In this document: positions 47,464-61,481 of the stretch, piece by piece
How the letters are laid out: each line of letters begins with the position of its first letter
Numbering within the stretch: the first letter of the stretch is position 1
DNA from: Paralichthys olivaceus
Taxonomy: Eukaryota > Chordata > Actinopteri > Pleuronectiformes > Paralichthyidae
Reading direction: 5' to 3'
DNA length: 64,000 nucleotides
Assembly (NCBI RefSeq): GCF_024713975.1
Contig: NC_091111.1
Coordinates: 20,032,501-20,096,500, forward strand
Position numbers and translations under genes: made by a program
The notes under the pieces: generated by a model
Databases searched by the model: none
Told to the model about the DNA's origin: nothing
Seen by the model: the letters and a program-made list of their open reading frames with translations, nothing else

Positions 47464-50400
47464 GTCCTAACAAACGTACGTGTGAGCACAACAAATGTCC
47501 TCGTGTCGTTTTTCTGTAGATTTTCTCTTTGTGACATCAGAATCAGTGTTTAACATTGTCACCAACATTCAAATTCTTTTTGCAGCTCTTCTTGTTACAG
47601 CAGCGAAGAATCAAGAAGTCAAAATTCAAATGTACAGTTTTTAGTTTTTTTTCTTCGTAAAAACACAGCTGAGAGATAAACATATTAAAGTGTGACAGTG
47701 TCATGACAGTGCAGTAACAGTGTAATAATGACAGTGCAGACATCTCGTCAGTTTAACAGCTGCATCGATCAGATGGTTGTTAAAATGGAGGAGTGATTTT
47801 TATTTTTTTATTCACCTCTATTTAACAAAATGATTGTATTAGTATGATTATCAGTTCATTCGTGGATCTGTGACTTTGCTTTCAACCTCTGAACTCTGCA
47901 GAGGAAATGTTCCTCCAGTGTCTACGTCGGTATTCTTACTTCCTGTCATGTGATTTTCTGGAGAATCTTCAAATGCTTCATGTCTCTAAAATCGGTACAA
48001 CTGTAACTAAATATTTCCTAACTCTCCATGAGTTGTTTGTTAACAACTATCTCCTGTGGTACGTCTGTTTTCACAGGTTTAAGTTACCACGTGATCATTT
48101 ACGTGATATTGAGCTTTTATATTTCCTGTTAGAAAGGATCTGATTTGATGTTGGTTGCTGCGTGTTGTGGTTTTATTTTACTGCCTGGCCAAATATAAAG
48201 TCGCCACCAAATAAAAAGGTCACACCCTCTAATATTTCATTGGACCGCCTTTAGCTTCTGCGATGTCACAAGATTTATTTCTTTCCAGTGTTGCATTAAT
48301 TCTCCAGCACATCCCAAAGATTCTCAATGGGGTTAAGGTCTGGACTCTGTTAGTGGCCAATCCATGTGTGAAGATGATGTCTCATGCTCCCTGAACCACT
48401 CTGTCACAAGAGCACGATGAAACTGTGCTCTGGGAATACGTCCGTGGCATCAGGGAAGAAAACATCCATTGATGGAATAACCTGGTCATTCAGTATATTC
48501 AGGTGTTCACCTGACCTCGTTCTTTGGGAACATAATGTTGCTGAACCTTGACCTGACCAACTGCAGCAACCCCAGATCATAGCACCGCCCCCACAGGCTT
48601 GTACAGTCGGCACCAGGCATCATGGGTAAAACATAAGTTAGACCTGCGGCTCTGGTTTGATGTGACTTGGCAGACTGCAGGTTTCCATATTTACTTAATA
48701 AGCTGTGATTTAAATGAAACAACAGAGTGTTTCTCCTCAGCTTCCTCAAGGTTAAAAGCAAACACGCAGTGACAGATGGTTTTAGGATTATTCCGAAGTG
48801 GTCGTTGTAAAAAAGAGTGTTTTCTTGGCAGACGTGAAACGTGTGGTCGGTGGGTTACAAACCTCATCTTCATCCTCCAACCCGGGACTCCTCTGACAAA
48901 TTTGTGGTGGCGGCCATTAGTGACCACGAAGTGGTCGTGTTCTGTCTAACCTGTGAAACGGTGAGTGTCAGAATCAAAACAATAAAATCAATTGAAGATA
49001 AAAGTCCACAGGTCAGACTTGACCAGACAGGAAGTGGTTTCTTCAGTTGAGAGGCGTCTTTGTCCAGTTGTGTCGCACAGACAGGAAGCATGCTCTCAGA
49101 CCACCTTGTGTTTTCTACTGAACATCTAGAAGACAGTTGATTTAATTTACACTGAGTGTTGTTGAAGTGGTTCGGACCCAGTTTCTGTTTTGCTCTGCTG
49201 CTGTGATGTCACTAAAACTGGGTTTCTAGTGGATTTTGTGGAGACGAGCAGAACCAGGGATCAGACCAGGAGTGTTTTAATGTCAAAGACCAGAGGCTGC
49301 TGATGTTTGTAGCACAGGTTTAACTTCATCTCAAAGACTTCATCTGCCCGCCGGTCGAAGTGATTGACAGGACCTGTGGTAGGTTTACGGAGCCTTTTAA
49401 ATCTGCGAAGTGGCTTCAGACATGACACCGGCAGAGAGGACACAGTGACGGTGTGAGCAGAGCTGGACCAGTGATACAGGCAGACCACTGGAGGTCAGCA
49501 GCACCATGTGTTGTGTGTGTGAGTGAGTGTGAGTGAGAGTGTGTGTGTGTGAGTGTGTGTGAGTGAGTGAGTGAGTGTGTGTGTGTGGTCAGAGGGCAGG
49601 AAGCTTTGAATCAAGCGTTATCTCGGCAGCGTTTGAATATCCGACCAGCTCCAGTGTCAATGAAAAGCCTGATGTTCTACATCCACATCCTCCAGAGTTT
49701 TCCAGCTTCTCAATCAGAGACTTTTGTAAATGCTGCTGTCCTTGTTTTGGTTTGAAAACTCCAGGGTTGTGTTGTGAACCGTCGGTTCAGTTCATCAGTC
49801 TTTTGTTGTCCGTTCTCCAACACTTGGCCCCAGCAGCCCCGTCTAAATTAGCCTGCTAATGCTGGCCCATATTCCACCTCCACTTCAGAACAGGCTGATC
49901 AATAGTGGGTTGAAAGCCATTGAAAGCCGTGATTTGTTCGGCTGTAATGAAGCAGCATAAATCACCAGCAGCTCCCTGGCTGATGCTGTTTGGCAGCGTT
50001 ACAAACGTTTTACACTGATTGGATCATTGACGTTATAAATGAGCTGTGGGACTGAACACAGGCCCCACACGTCCGTCTCTGGAGGACGCAGACTGAATCC
50101 TGAGTTCTGCTTCAAATGTGTTTGTTTCTGTTTCCTCTGTCGGTTTGATTTGTGCAATTCATCTGGATCTTCGGTGGCAACCGTTACCCAGAGAGTTTAA
50201 TTAAAGATGGACGATATATAAGCTCCTAAAAGTGAAGCCAAAACACCATGATCGCCCCCTGGTGGCTGGCTGCCATGAACCTCCTCCATGTGTGGTTCCA
50301 GACCTCACTGATGAGTAAATCTGAAGGAAAGCAAGCGACCCCCCCCCCGTTCCCACTGGATTTGGAGTAGTCTCTCCCTGTCTCTGAAATTAAGTTGGAA

Positions 50401-53400
50401 TGAAAATTATCAAATAACTCGTTCAAATGAATTCAAATGCAGCCCACGTATATGAACAGGCTGTCTGCACAGTGTGCACAGTTTAAACTCCCTCCTCCTC
50501 CTCCTCCTCCTCCTCCCTCCTGACTTTAGGTCACAGACATCGTGGCTCAAACATTTCAGCAACTTTCTGATGAGTTGTTGACGATTACACTGACAGGCTG
50601 GTGGAGGCGTTCAACTTTGAGGCTGTAAATCTTCTTGCATATGTTGTCTAATCGAAAACTTTTCTTAGTTTAATTTCATAATTACTCATCTAGTTGTTTT
50701 CATGCCTTCAAGCCAGCGACACCCAGTGGCCGGAGACATTATGTTTTCAGGTGGTCTGTCCGTCCGTCCCATTCTTGTGAACACAATATCTCAAGGACGC
50801 CTCCTCATCAGTTGGACTCATGGAATAACTGATGAGATGGGTCAAAGGTGAAGGTCACTGTGACCTCATGTAAGCCTGAGAGAAGAATGTCTGTAGACTG
50901 AAACTGCACAGGTTGGTGGAGGCACCTGCAGTTAATTCTATTTTTCATTCGGCTTCAATAATGACGTCCAGTGCTTTCTCCTTGTATCCTCATGGGAGAA
51001 CAAGTCGCAGCTTAGTTTGCTGCTGGCTGAACACAGACTTGTTGCTTAATTAAGCAATCAGGTTTTTTTTTATTCTCTCATGATTTGACAAACTCATGAT
51101 TCATCTGTTTTTTCTCTAGTTGCCGATTCTTATCCAGCGGATTCTTGCCACACTGACTATCCCCAGAATTTACCTGCAGTGTTTTATTTCATATTCAGAC
51201 TCTCGTCCCTTCACGCTGTGCTGCTTTAAGACCTGTTATAGCTTTTACTGTGCAGCCTCTGACAGCGATGTCACTCTCACACTCTCGAGCTGCAGCGACG
51301 CAGCCGTCCTCCATAATCACGTCCTTGTCATTCATGTGACAGAGAGACTCGGCCAGCACAGATTCTTCATGACATGAGTCTGGACAAAGGAAGGCGCTTC
51401 TCAGATAAACTCTATTTGGATATTTGTTGTGATGCACAAATGTCAATATTAATATGGAATATTGATTTGGACAATGATTACTGTGATTATCGCTCAAATG
51501 TTTTTGTTTGGATCCGCCTCTGCTGATCTCTACACTCTTAGTGATTGTTGTGAAAGTGCATTCCATGTTTTGCCGTGGCGACACCCACTCGAGCAGTAAT
51601 TGGTTTTGATTGTGTTGTGCAACCCAATGAAAACATTTTCATAACAAATCAACCTGTAACAGCTGAGGGTTGGACTCCGGCCGGGAAACCCCACCCTGAA
51701 AAAAACCCTTTCAGCAGCTAAACGTCTGTAGATTTGTGTTTGCGTCTCCATCTCAGAGCCAAAAGGATCACGCATATTGTGTGAGGGATGAATGGCTTCA
51801 GATGCAGTCAGAAGTATAAAGCACCCTTCACTGTGATTGTGTGCACGACGAGCAGAAACGTGGTGCAGCAGAGTGAAAGTGTCACCAGAGAACCTGTAAT
51901 CTCTGTAAACAACAGCCTGGATGCTTCTTGTGGCCAGTTTCAACCTGACAGAGGAGCAGGAGGAATACTGATGGTCACAGCATTATTCACTGAGAGCAAT
52001 CACACCACACAATCACAAGTCAGATGACCGGTCCGTTTTAATCCACAGATGAGGAACTGTGATATTATAATTAAAGCCATGTCTGATCTCATCCTTTTAT
52101 AGACAAGTTTGTTGATATGATCAGATTTTCCAACCGTCAATCACTTCAAGCTGCATTTCTTCCTCTTCCTCTTCCTCTTCTTATATTTCCATCCACCAGT
52201 GAGGTCATCATGTGGAAACCCTGTCTGTTGCATGTTTGATTGTTTGAAACCTGGTGGAAGGAAGTGGTATGAATTAATATACTTTTGGAGTTTTTCATAT
52301 CTTTGTTGATTTCTCAGAGAATAATTCTCTGAGGGAAGAAATCATGTCCACTGATTATTATTAGTGTGTGATTGATGCAGATTGAGCTCAAAGGACTGTC
52401 GGGCCCTCGCGGAGGTATGACCTCTCGTGACTTTCAGGTTATTAGTTTTTATGTTGTTGTGAATATTTTGAGACTTTTACAACGACAATGAAAATAAAGC
52501 GCAGTAACATTTAATGACCATCAGAGGGCTGACGCAGTGTTTAAATAAAGATGGATGACACGTCTGCACTTCCTCCAGAAATGAAGCCAAAGTAGCTCCG
52601 ATACGAACGCTGCCATCTAGTGGTGCTGACGGAGCTATCCCCCAGGGGGAGATCAAGTTTCCTTGTCTTCACGTTCCGTCCTCGCTGTCATCACAGTCGT
52701 CTGTGTCGCAGTGAATCGTCTGTGAGCAGCTGAATTGAACGTTGCAGTGTCTGTGTGCAACAGTACAGAGGAATTCTTTGTCACTGACGGAATGACTCAC
52801 TGATTGACTGGCGGACTTTCTTGCTGCCTGCTGCTCAAGCTGCTGCGTGTCTCTCTGCACTGACTGGTTAACTGCCTCAGTGAGTTCATGGCTGCACACT
52901 GGAGGGGTTTTTTTTTTGGGGGGGGTGGGGGATACTGAGTGTGGTATACACCCCCCCACCATCACCATTCGGCTCCGTGAAGTGGGACATTGTTCCGTTG
53001 ATGCTTTGCAGGACAGTGACGCTCACCAGCATCGACTGCAGCCAAACGTGGGCGTTGGCATTGTGTAAAAGTAGCTGAAAGTGTTTTTTACAGGGTCAGT
53101 ACAGTAAATCACAAAAAATCACTGTCCTCCTTTCAAAATCTCTCTGGTGCTGTTTGGTACCGTCCTCTCATGTCACCCCTCAAGTAGAAAACACTTCAAT
53201 GTGAAGAGTTGTTGCTTCTCGTGGTTTCACCCTGCAGCTCTTTTCAGTCCCAGCTGTCAATCATGACGTCTCCGCCTGTTTCTATATCGTCAAATATCTG
53301 ATTCAAACCAAACTGATCAGAGACACGTGAACAAACGTCAGTGAGAGAAGAACAGAGACCATCCTTGACAAACATTTATTTAACGTCCACTAACCCAGGT

Positions 53401-55925
53401 TACAGTCTATGGTCCACACTCACACCTGAAAACACACGTCACATGACTGGTCATGTGATGCAAACAGGAAGTAGATGGTCTCCTCTGCAGTTGGTTGCTT
53501 AGTAACAGAAACTCCTCAGAAGGAGGAACAGTGATGGTGAAAAGTCAGAGCGGAGATTTTCAAAGTAAAACTAAAATGTTGACACAGGTCTCTGATTTAG
53601 AGGCCGGACAATGTTTTAAAACGTAATAATGTGGACGGAGCCGCAGTTATCGCAGCTTCTCTGCTGGTTGAGGTCGTGAGGGGATCTAATTGACAGATGA
53701 GGGATTGTGGGAGTTGAAGTTCTGACAGTGTCTTCTCTACTCACTGAGGCCTGTCACAGCTCGGGGGGAAATCTTTCTGACCTTCCTCCTGCTCCGCTCG
53801 TCTTCGTGTTTGATCTGTTGCAGAGGAGAAGAAAACATCCGCAGCTTGTTGTGAAGAATTCATCAGGACTCCTGTATCGACGATTCCTCCACATGACTCG
53901 GCCAGACGTTGGAACGAGGCTGGAGAGTGTTTTTTTTTTACTGAGCAGTAAAAAAGACGTGTCGTCCTCGTCACCTTTCATCTCCTCACCCGTCTCCCCC
54001 CCTCCTGTCCTCCCCTGCAGGTCGTCTCTATGCTATGCAGACGGGCATGAAGCTGGACAGTAAAACACCAGAGTGCCGAAAGTTCCTGATCAAACTCATG
54101 GACCAGCTGGAGTCGGTAAGTTACAACTTCCCCTCACCCCACTTCTCCCTGTGTGGTATCCCATAGTGTTTTGGGGGGATGGGTGTGAAGGGGAGACAGT
54201 TCTGAGTCAGTGTGCTGAACATAAATGTTCTTATATTTTATAATTTAGGAACATAAATGTTCTTATATTTTATAATTTAGGGATTTTAATGGGAACTAAA
54301 CTGATTCTGAGAAGAACCTTTAATCTTGTTCATTGTTTCACCTTCTCCCTTTAAGGACTTTTTATGTTCAATAGATCTTTTTTCCGATCAGTTTAAAATT
54401 AGAAACGAAAAACTAAAATGCGAACAAATACAAGAAACATACAAAATATGCAGAATAACTCGGGAGCATAAAAAGGTGGGGGCCTCTGTTCATCCCTGTA
54501 GAGCGTCAACAACAACTGACTGATTGAATTCTTCAAAGCTGGTACAAACATTGGACTCGAGGTCGAGGATCAGTGTGAACTCACTAAACATATCTGAATG
54601 ACTTGAAGGAATATTCCCAATGTTGACCAGTGAACTGATGAGATGTCGGAGGCCACAGGTCTGGAGTCTATGCTTGTAGAGTCAAACTGTTAAAAACAAC
54701 CACATTTTGGGGCATTTCACCTTCATTGGTTTTGATGGATTCTGTGGAGAATTGTCATTATAGATTGTTTTCAGGTTAGACGCTGCAGGAAAGAGTCTTA
54801 TAATAGAAGAGAAAACTCTGCTCGTGCTTCTCGCCGTCTTTCTCCAGATATTTCTCATGGTAAACCTCCGTTTCTCTTATTTCTGATAACCGCACTAGAT
54901 CCTTCCGCTTTAATAAACACATTACCATCGGGCGCAGTCCAGTGCACATGACACTGCAATAAAACCAGCTTCAATTTGTTTCCTCTGGTTCTTCAGCCTT
55001 TCAAGTGCATATAGTCTGTTTAAAGCTGGGTTAGGGTCTGAGCTTTCATCCGACACGCACTCAGAGTGCGCTGCTCTCAACAGGGGCAACACTAATTAGG
55101 TTTTATAGGGTTGTTATTATGAAGGACGGAGACAGATGGGATGGAGAGTCCCAACAGGAGTCAAACAAATGAGACGACGTGAAGGAGCTGCACTGACTCA
55201 CTAGTCCCATTGACGCAAATGATCAGACGAGACATGTAATCTAAATACAGGGGGCAAAGATGACGGCTCCCACAAGTGAAGCCAAATCACCTTGATCGCC
55301 CCCTGGTGGCTGGCTGCAGTATAGATCGCTGATTTGTGTTGGTGTTTTAATAAGTTTGGTTTTAATTGGTTATGTGATGTTATGTTAACAGACGTCATGA
55401 TTGACAGCTGGGACTGACTCTTGATTGGTCGAGCTTGTTACCACAGCTCCAGTCTGCGATCATTACTGCAACTGACCTCATCGGCCCTGGATCTCTGAGG
55501 TGACTGATGAGAACCAATCACAAAGAGGACGTGGGTCCAGCAGTGTTTACAAAACCCTGGAGTCACTGGGACGCCAGGAGAAAGATGCGTTGTCCATGTC
55601 ACGGTCCGAATGAGCCGTTCAGACGCCCTCCTCCTACAGCAACATGTAGTCTCTACTTTTTGAAGATACTGAGCAAAACAGTCTTTCACCTCCATGTGTT
55701 CAAAGCCAGCGTTTAACAAACGGGTCACACAGTGTGGAGGGGAGGAGTGAGAAGACAAGGTGATGGGGGGGGGTACTCACTGATCGCTCAGAGCCAAGAG
55801 CCAATTAAAGGATATGGTGGACAGAGATGAAAACATGTCCACGCTCACAGCTGCTCCCTCGAGCCAGGTTTTACAGAGGCTCCAGAGATCTTCATTACTG
55901 TTTCTCTCACGCACACGCACGCACG

Positions 55926-56000
<75 letters not shown>

Positions 56001-57883
56001 CTGCACTCACATCCTCTGCTTTGATGTGTGTGTTTTCTGTAGCTTGTGTTGGTTTCCTGTTGCTCCTTTTTATTAAATGCACATGTTTGTGTATATTTTG
56101 CTTCTGCTGCAGGTGACACCTCCCTGATTAAATGTTTTAAACCTTTAATCAGTTTTACGGATGTTCTGAAGGAGGTGGCAATTTGTGCTGCTCACTTTAT
56201 ACTTTCTGATATTTAGTCAAACTGTGTTGGTAAAATATCCAAAGCATCGGCCTGAACTGGTGAGAGAAGGGAAATAGACGGATGGTCTATTTCCCTTCTT
56301 CCACCTCCTGGTCAAGGGTCATTGAAACAATCTAAGAAAGAAGCAGGTTATGAGTGAATGGTCTTGCCGCTGTCCAAGGGTTTGAGTCTCTGAGCTGCTC
56401 ACCCTGCAGGAAAATACATCTTTATTTGTTATGTTGTCTTCTCTATCCAAAACTGGTGACTGTAGCTGGATTGCAGATGTAGGTGTAAAACAAGAAGTTA
56501 GTCACCTGGTGCCACTTTAATGTCATTCAGGTGATTCTCCAATGAATCTGGAATCATTCGAGGCAAATCTGTCCATCAGGACAGGATTAAGAATAATTCC
56601 AGAAACGTAATGGAGCTGGAATTGAAACGTGTTTGTAGAGGAAGGCCTGGAGGGGAACCACCTGGAGGCCTTACAGCCTGGTCGTACTTATTCTGAACCA
56701 CTGGATGTGAATCACGTGTGTTGCCTGTGGGGCATTAGTGGCATTGGCGCGTTGACCCCTGGCTATAAAGCTGGTTCAACTCTGGTTACAGCCGTAGACG
56801 TGGGTGTCCACACACCTCAGCTCACAAGTTGTATTTATAATATGTACTTTTTTCATTCATCCACTTTTATTTGTTTAAACAGACATGAAATTGATTTGTC
56901 CAAATAAAAAAGGAATCAATTGGATCCAGATTTTTCTCAGTTGTCTGCCGCACAAGGAGAAGCCTGATTATTTAATCAGTGCAGAAGCAAGCAACTGTAA
57001 AACATTTAAACCTCTGAAGAAGTCTTTTCTCTTTTCTTCTTTCTGAAACGTGGGGATACCCTGAGGTTTTTTCTATGTTCCACTTCTTTATGAACTGTTG
57101 CCAGTAGTTGTGACTCATCTCTGGAGCGCGAGCGAGTCAGGAAACAAACCACAGCAGCTTCTCTCTCTTTCCCCAATGACCTGGCACATACTCACAATAC
57201 ATGTTGGACTCATTAACTCTATTTTCCACTCATCCACCACAGGCTCAGCTCTCCGAGGCTTTGCTCTCACTGGGACGTTGGAAAATCACTTTTAAAAATC
57301 TGTTACATATAGTACACAGTGGGAAATCAGCAGCAGCCACCAGTCAGATGCTGAGAACTTTAGAAGTTTGTCTGCATAGTCACAAAAGTTATCGTCTAAA
57401 AAATATGTGGAATTGTGAATTAAGGTTGTGAATTACGGTGGTGGTCATCATGACAGTCACGTGTTCCTCTTGCCGCCTTTCAGGGTACTTGTTTAAGTGT
57501 GATGGAGATAGTTCAGGACATTTCAGCATGTTAGTTAGCAGGATTACACAAAGAGACCCTTCTAGTGTAGTTGCTGTCAGGAGGCTGCAGCAGGGTTAGG
57601 CTGAGGGCCATCCTCGTCTCTCACAGTCGGACGGACAATGTGCAGCACCGAGCGATCTCCTGCTGGGTCAGTGGTCAAAACATCTGTAATGGTTTCACTG
57701 CTCTCTGAGGACGCCGATTTCCTGCTACTGCTAAAATTCACCTCAAAGTTGAAATCTTAGTCAGAAGTGAAGAGTTGGTCGAACCTTGTGAGTTTCTCTG
57801 ATCCCAGACATTCCGTGTTCCCTGACCAGTTGTCTCTCCTTCATTTGAAACTCAGCCCAGTGGTTTTTAAATTCCTCTGCTGA

Positions 57884-57940
<57 letters not shown>

Positions 57941-60256
57941 ATGAGTCAGTGAACAGAGTACCTATTCAGTCAGGGTTCTTCTGCTGCAAGGTACCAGTGG
58001 GTTTTTACAAGAAACCTGAAGCTCTGCTGGACAAAGTAACAGAGAGTGAGACACACAGAGACACAGTCAGAGAGTGAGACACACAGAGACACAGTCAGAG
58101 AGTGAGACACACTCGTAACAGAAATCCTTGTGACGAGGAGGTGTGGATTAAGATGGAGAGACCCTTTTGTGGGCGTTTTCAATATGAATGTGTGTGTGAT
58201 GAATTTGGTCGGTGACTTTCTGTGGAGCCAAAGATATTTTACACAACAAACCCACAGTGATGAATATCCCACCAGCGACAGTGTCAATGAAATATGTGTG
58301 TGTGTGTGTGTGTGTGTGTTTTCCAGATGAAGAAGGAGATGAGTGACCATGACTCCATCAGTCAAGAGGTCGTTGGTAACGCCCACATCGAAAACTACGC
58401 CTTAAAAATGTTCCTCTATGCCGACAACGAGGACCGGGGGGGGCGATTCCACAAGTAAGAGACAGACTCCTCCTCTTGTCAATCACATCTGGCTGTAAAT
58501 TGTTATGACTGTTATGACACACACACACACACACACACATACACACACACACACACAGACACACACACATCAGACTTTCTGTTTCAAATCATTTTGTCTC
58601 CTAGCAACAGACACATGTTTCATCTGATACAGATCAGAGAATCTGCAGTTTGACCTTTGTTCACATCTTCAACACGTGTGTCGGGTTACATCACGTCAGC
58701 AATGACGAGGGATTCAAATTTGAATTTCACGATGAGGTTTCTAACACGTGACGGACGTGAAACTGAAGAACTCAAATGTCTCAGGATGAAGAAGAGGAGC
58801 CGTACACGTAGAAGACGAAGACGTCCACTTGGGAAGACGAGGAGGTTCCAGATGTTTTGGTGATGAGGGCCGACGCCGTGTGGACGAGCTGTAAACAACA
58901 ACACTGATCTTTACACAGTTTAGACGCCATGTCCCGCCTCCTGCTGCTCTACAGGCTCCACCCCTCGCCACATGTTCCTGTTGTTGTGAACGAGTCGACG
59001 ATCTGCTGCCGCTCCACAAACACTCACTACTCGTGTTGAAGGTCTATGAACAACATCAAATGTTCTCCTGTGGTTCAGAGGACTTGCTGCATGTGTCTCG
59101 TTACACGTGATGACTCATCCGCCCCTCGCCGCTCCTCAAACCACAGTTGCTTCATTTCGATCCGTGCCGCCCGCCACACTTTTCCATCCGCTCTGGATGT
59201 TCACACTGAGACACAGATGATTTCATCCTGTTGTGTGAGAAGATCCCGACTAATGCAACTCTGATGAAAAGTCCTCTGTATGATCCTCTCAGGCAGCGTC
59301 TGCTGTTTCTCTGCTGGAGTCGTGGGAAGAAAGTTCGATGCTTCCATTGAGATGTCAAACAAAGCTGTTCATTTTTAAATCCTCATGAACTCTGATCCTG
59401 GTTTGAACAAGTGGATTGAGAATCAGTCCTGATTGTGTTCAAGCTCCAGCAGATGGAGTCGGAAGTCTCATGTCAGACTCTTTAAAAGGTGATTAACTGT
59501 CAGTTTCATAGCAAATGTAATTGGACCAGTTTATATTTTCTAATTTGAGAGAATGTTGATGGCTCCTCCACTACAGACTCAAGATCCTCCCTAAACATCC
59601 AGGATATCTGTGCTGCCATCTTGCCCCAAACACGTCAGTTACGCTCAGTCTGTGCCGAAGTGGAGTGGAGCTATGGTGTCCAGGTCCCGCCCCCACACAC
59701 CTTTTGACCAATCATGATCCAGTGTCAGCTGTCGATCTTTGTGTCTCAGCCCATTTTTTTAAGGCATCAAATAACAGATTACAACCGAGCGGTCATGTGG
59801 TCCGTCTTTATTTACAGTCTGTGGGACAGACACACGTGTTGCATCGAAGAAAATAATAAAGAAATTACCGATGAACTCACCTGGACGTTTGAGTGTCGTT
59901 GTTTTTGAATTCTTCGACAGTTCATGGACTCTGTCAGTGATAAAAACTGTCTTTGTGGATGAACGGGACCAGAGCCGGAGCGTGGGGTTCCCACCCCGTC
60001 AGTAAGTGTGAGCAGCTCGTGGCAGGTTGTGGAGAATGAATGGATTCAGGCGACAGGTTCTCTGGACGTGTTCAGTGTAAATAAGAGTTGAGAAGCGATC
60101 TGTGTCCAGCAGCTGTACTGAGCAGGACAGAGTAACACCGAGGCTCCGCTGGAGGGGGACCACAAACAGTCTGCACTTTTTACGAGATGCAGTAGGACGG
60201 TGCTAACAGGACCCAGGCCTCAGTGACATGTCTCCCCCTGCACACACACACACACA

Positions 60257-60298
<42 letters not shown>

Positions 60299-60402
60299 GT
60301 AAATATAAAGTCATTTACAGATAAAAAACAGGCCCAAATAGAGTCTTATATACACAGGTAAAAAAATACTTGTACATATGTGACATACTCATTGACTCAT
60401 GT

Positions 60403-60450
<48 letters not shown>

Positions 60451-60546
60451 TGGGGGAGAATGTTTATGAGAAACTTCCTCCAACATGTCGAGGCCTCTGC
60501 TCAGGAGCTCACACGCTGCACTACAAGGAATTCATTCATTTCCTTT

Positions 60547-60608
<62 letters not shown>

Positions 60609-61220
60609 GCGTGCGTGCGTGCGTGCGTGCGTGCGGTGACTCTGTTCACTCATTCTGCATCAGACGGAGTTTTTAACTTCCTCCTCGTGACTATAGATTC
60701 TGTCAGTTAAATCTTCAGGTGAAGGTGACACGTCCTCGATGACAGAGAGCAGACTGATGTCATGACTTTCACTGTTGAGATGCTGTTTATTTGTGAATGA
60801 ATGAATTTACACTCTGCACACGCACACACACACACACACACACACAGCTCAACAACAGAAAAATGAATTCTTGGTTTTATTGTCTATTACAGATGCAGCG
60901 CTGAGCTTTGTGCTTCACACAAATCACTTTTATAAATCTCTCTTTCCTCCTCCTCCTCCTTTCTTGCTGCAGGAACATGATCAAGTCGTTCTACACGTCC
61001 AGTCTGCTGCTGGACGTCCTGTCTGTGTTCGGGGAGTTGTCAGAGGAGGTAAGAGGAGGTGGCATCAGTGCAGTACTCTCTCTCATCTAACTTGTTGCTC
61101 TGAATGTGTTGAATCCCTCTGCCGCCGATGATTGAATGAATTCTGTGGGAAACACTGGTACAAGCACAAGAAACATCTTTAAATGTGTGATCAGAGGTTC
61201 ATGTTTCTATAGGAGGTTAC

Positions 61221-61273
<53 letters not shown>

Positions 61274-61407
61274 CTAATCCATCTCGATGTGAATGAGTGG
61301 CACACACAGATCGTTCTCTACATCATGACCAAATCTGCCAGAAGCCATTAAAACATCAACAGGACACTTTTGTTCGTGCAGTTAGCTGTTCCACTGTGAG
61401 GCCTGAT

Positions 61408-61481
<74 letters not shown>

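Larger units (their letters stand above)
45460..54020 (+). other. vta1: vta1 intron 1
   Basis: 8.6 kb intron. It contains two minisatellites, a GT microsatellite, a Tc1-type relic, an interspersed repeat with an oestrogen-response-like palindrome, and element A copies 10 and 11. The patch 49820-50000 is free of simple repeats and may be a conserved non-coding element. No further exons recognised. Confidence 0.8.
54116..58326 (+). other. vta1: vta1 intron 2
   Basis: 4.2 kb. Holds a tandem duplication of about 31 bp at 54218-54281 (ATAAATGTTCTTATATTTTA), element A copy 12, CA tracts at 55910-56000 and 57886-57938, and a 28-bp repeat (AGAGAGTGAGACACACAGAG) at 58042-58110. No other exon recognised. 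Confidence 0.8.
58455..60972 (+). other. vta1: vta1 intron 3
   Basis: 2.5 kb with CA/GT tracts at 58519-58570, 60241-60298, 60404-60448, 60551-60636 and 60824-60846, and element A copy 13. No other exon recognised. Confidence 0.8.

Noticed and set aside
60241..60636. Open frames with poly-His-Thr or Cys-Val runs
   Set aside because: Direct translations of CA/GT microsatellites; the same applies to many such frames in the window.
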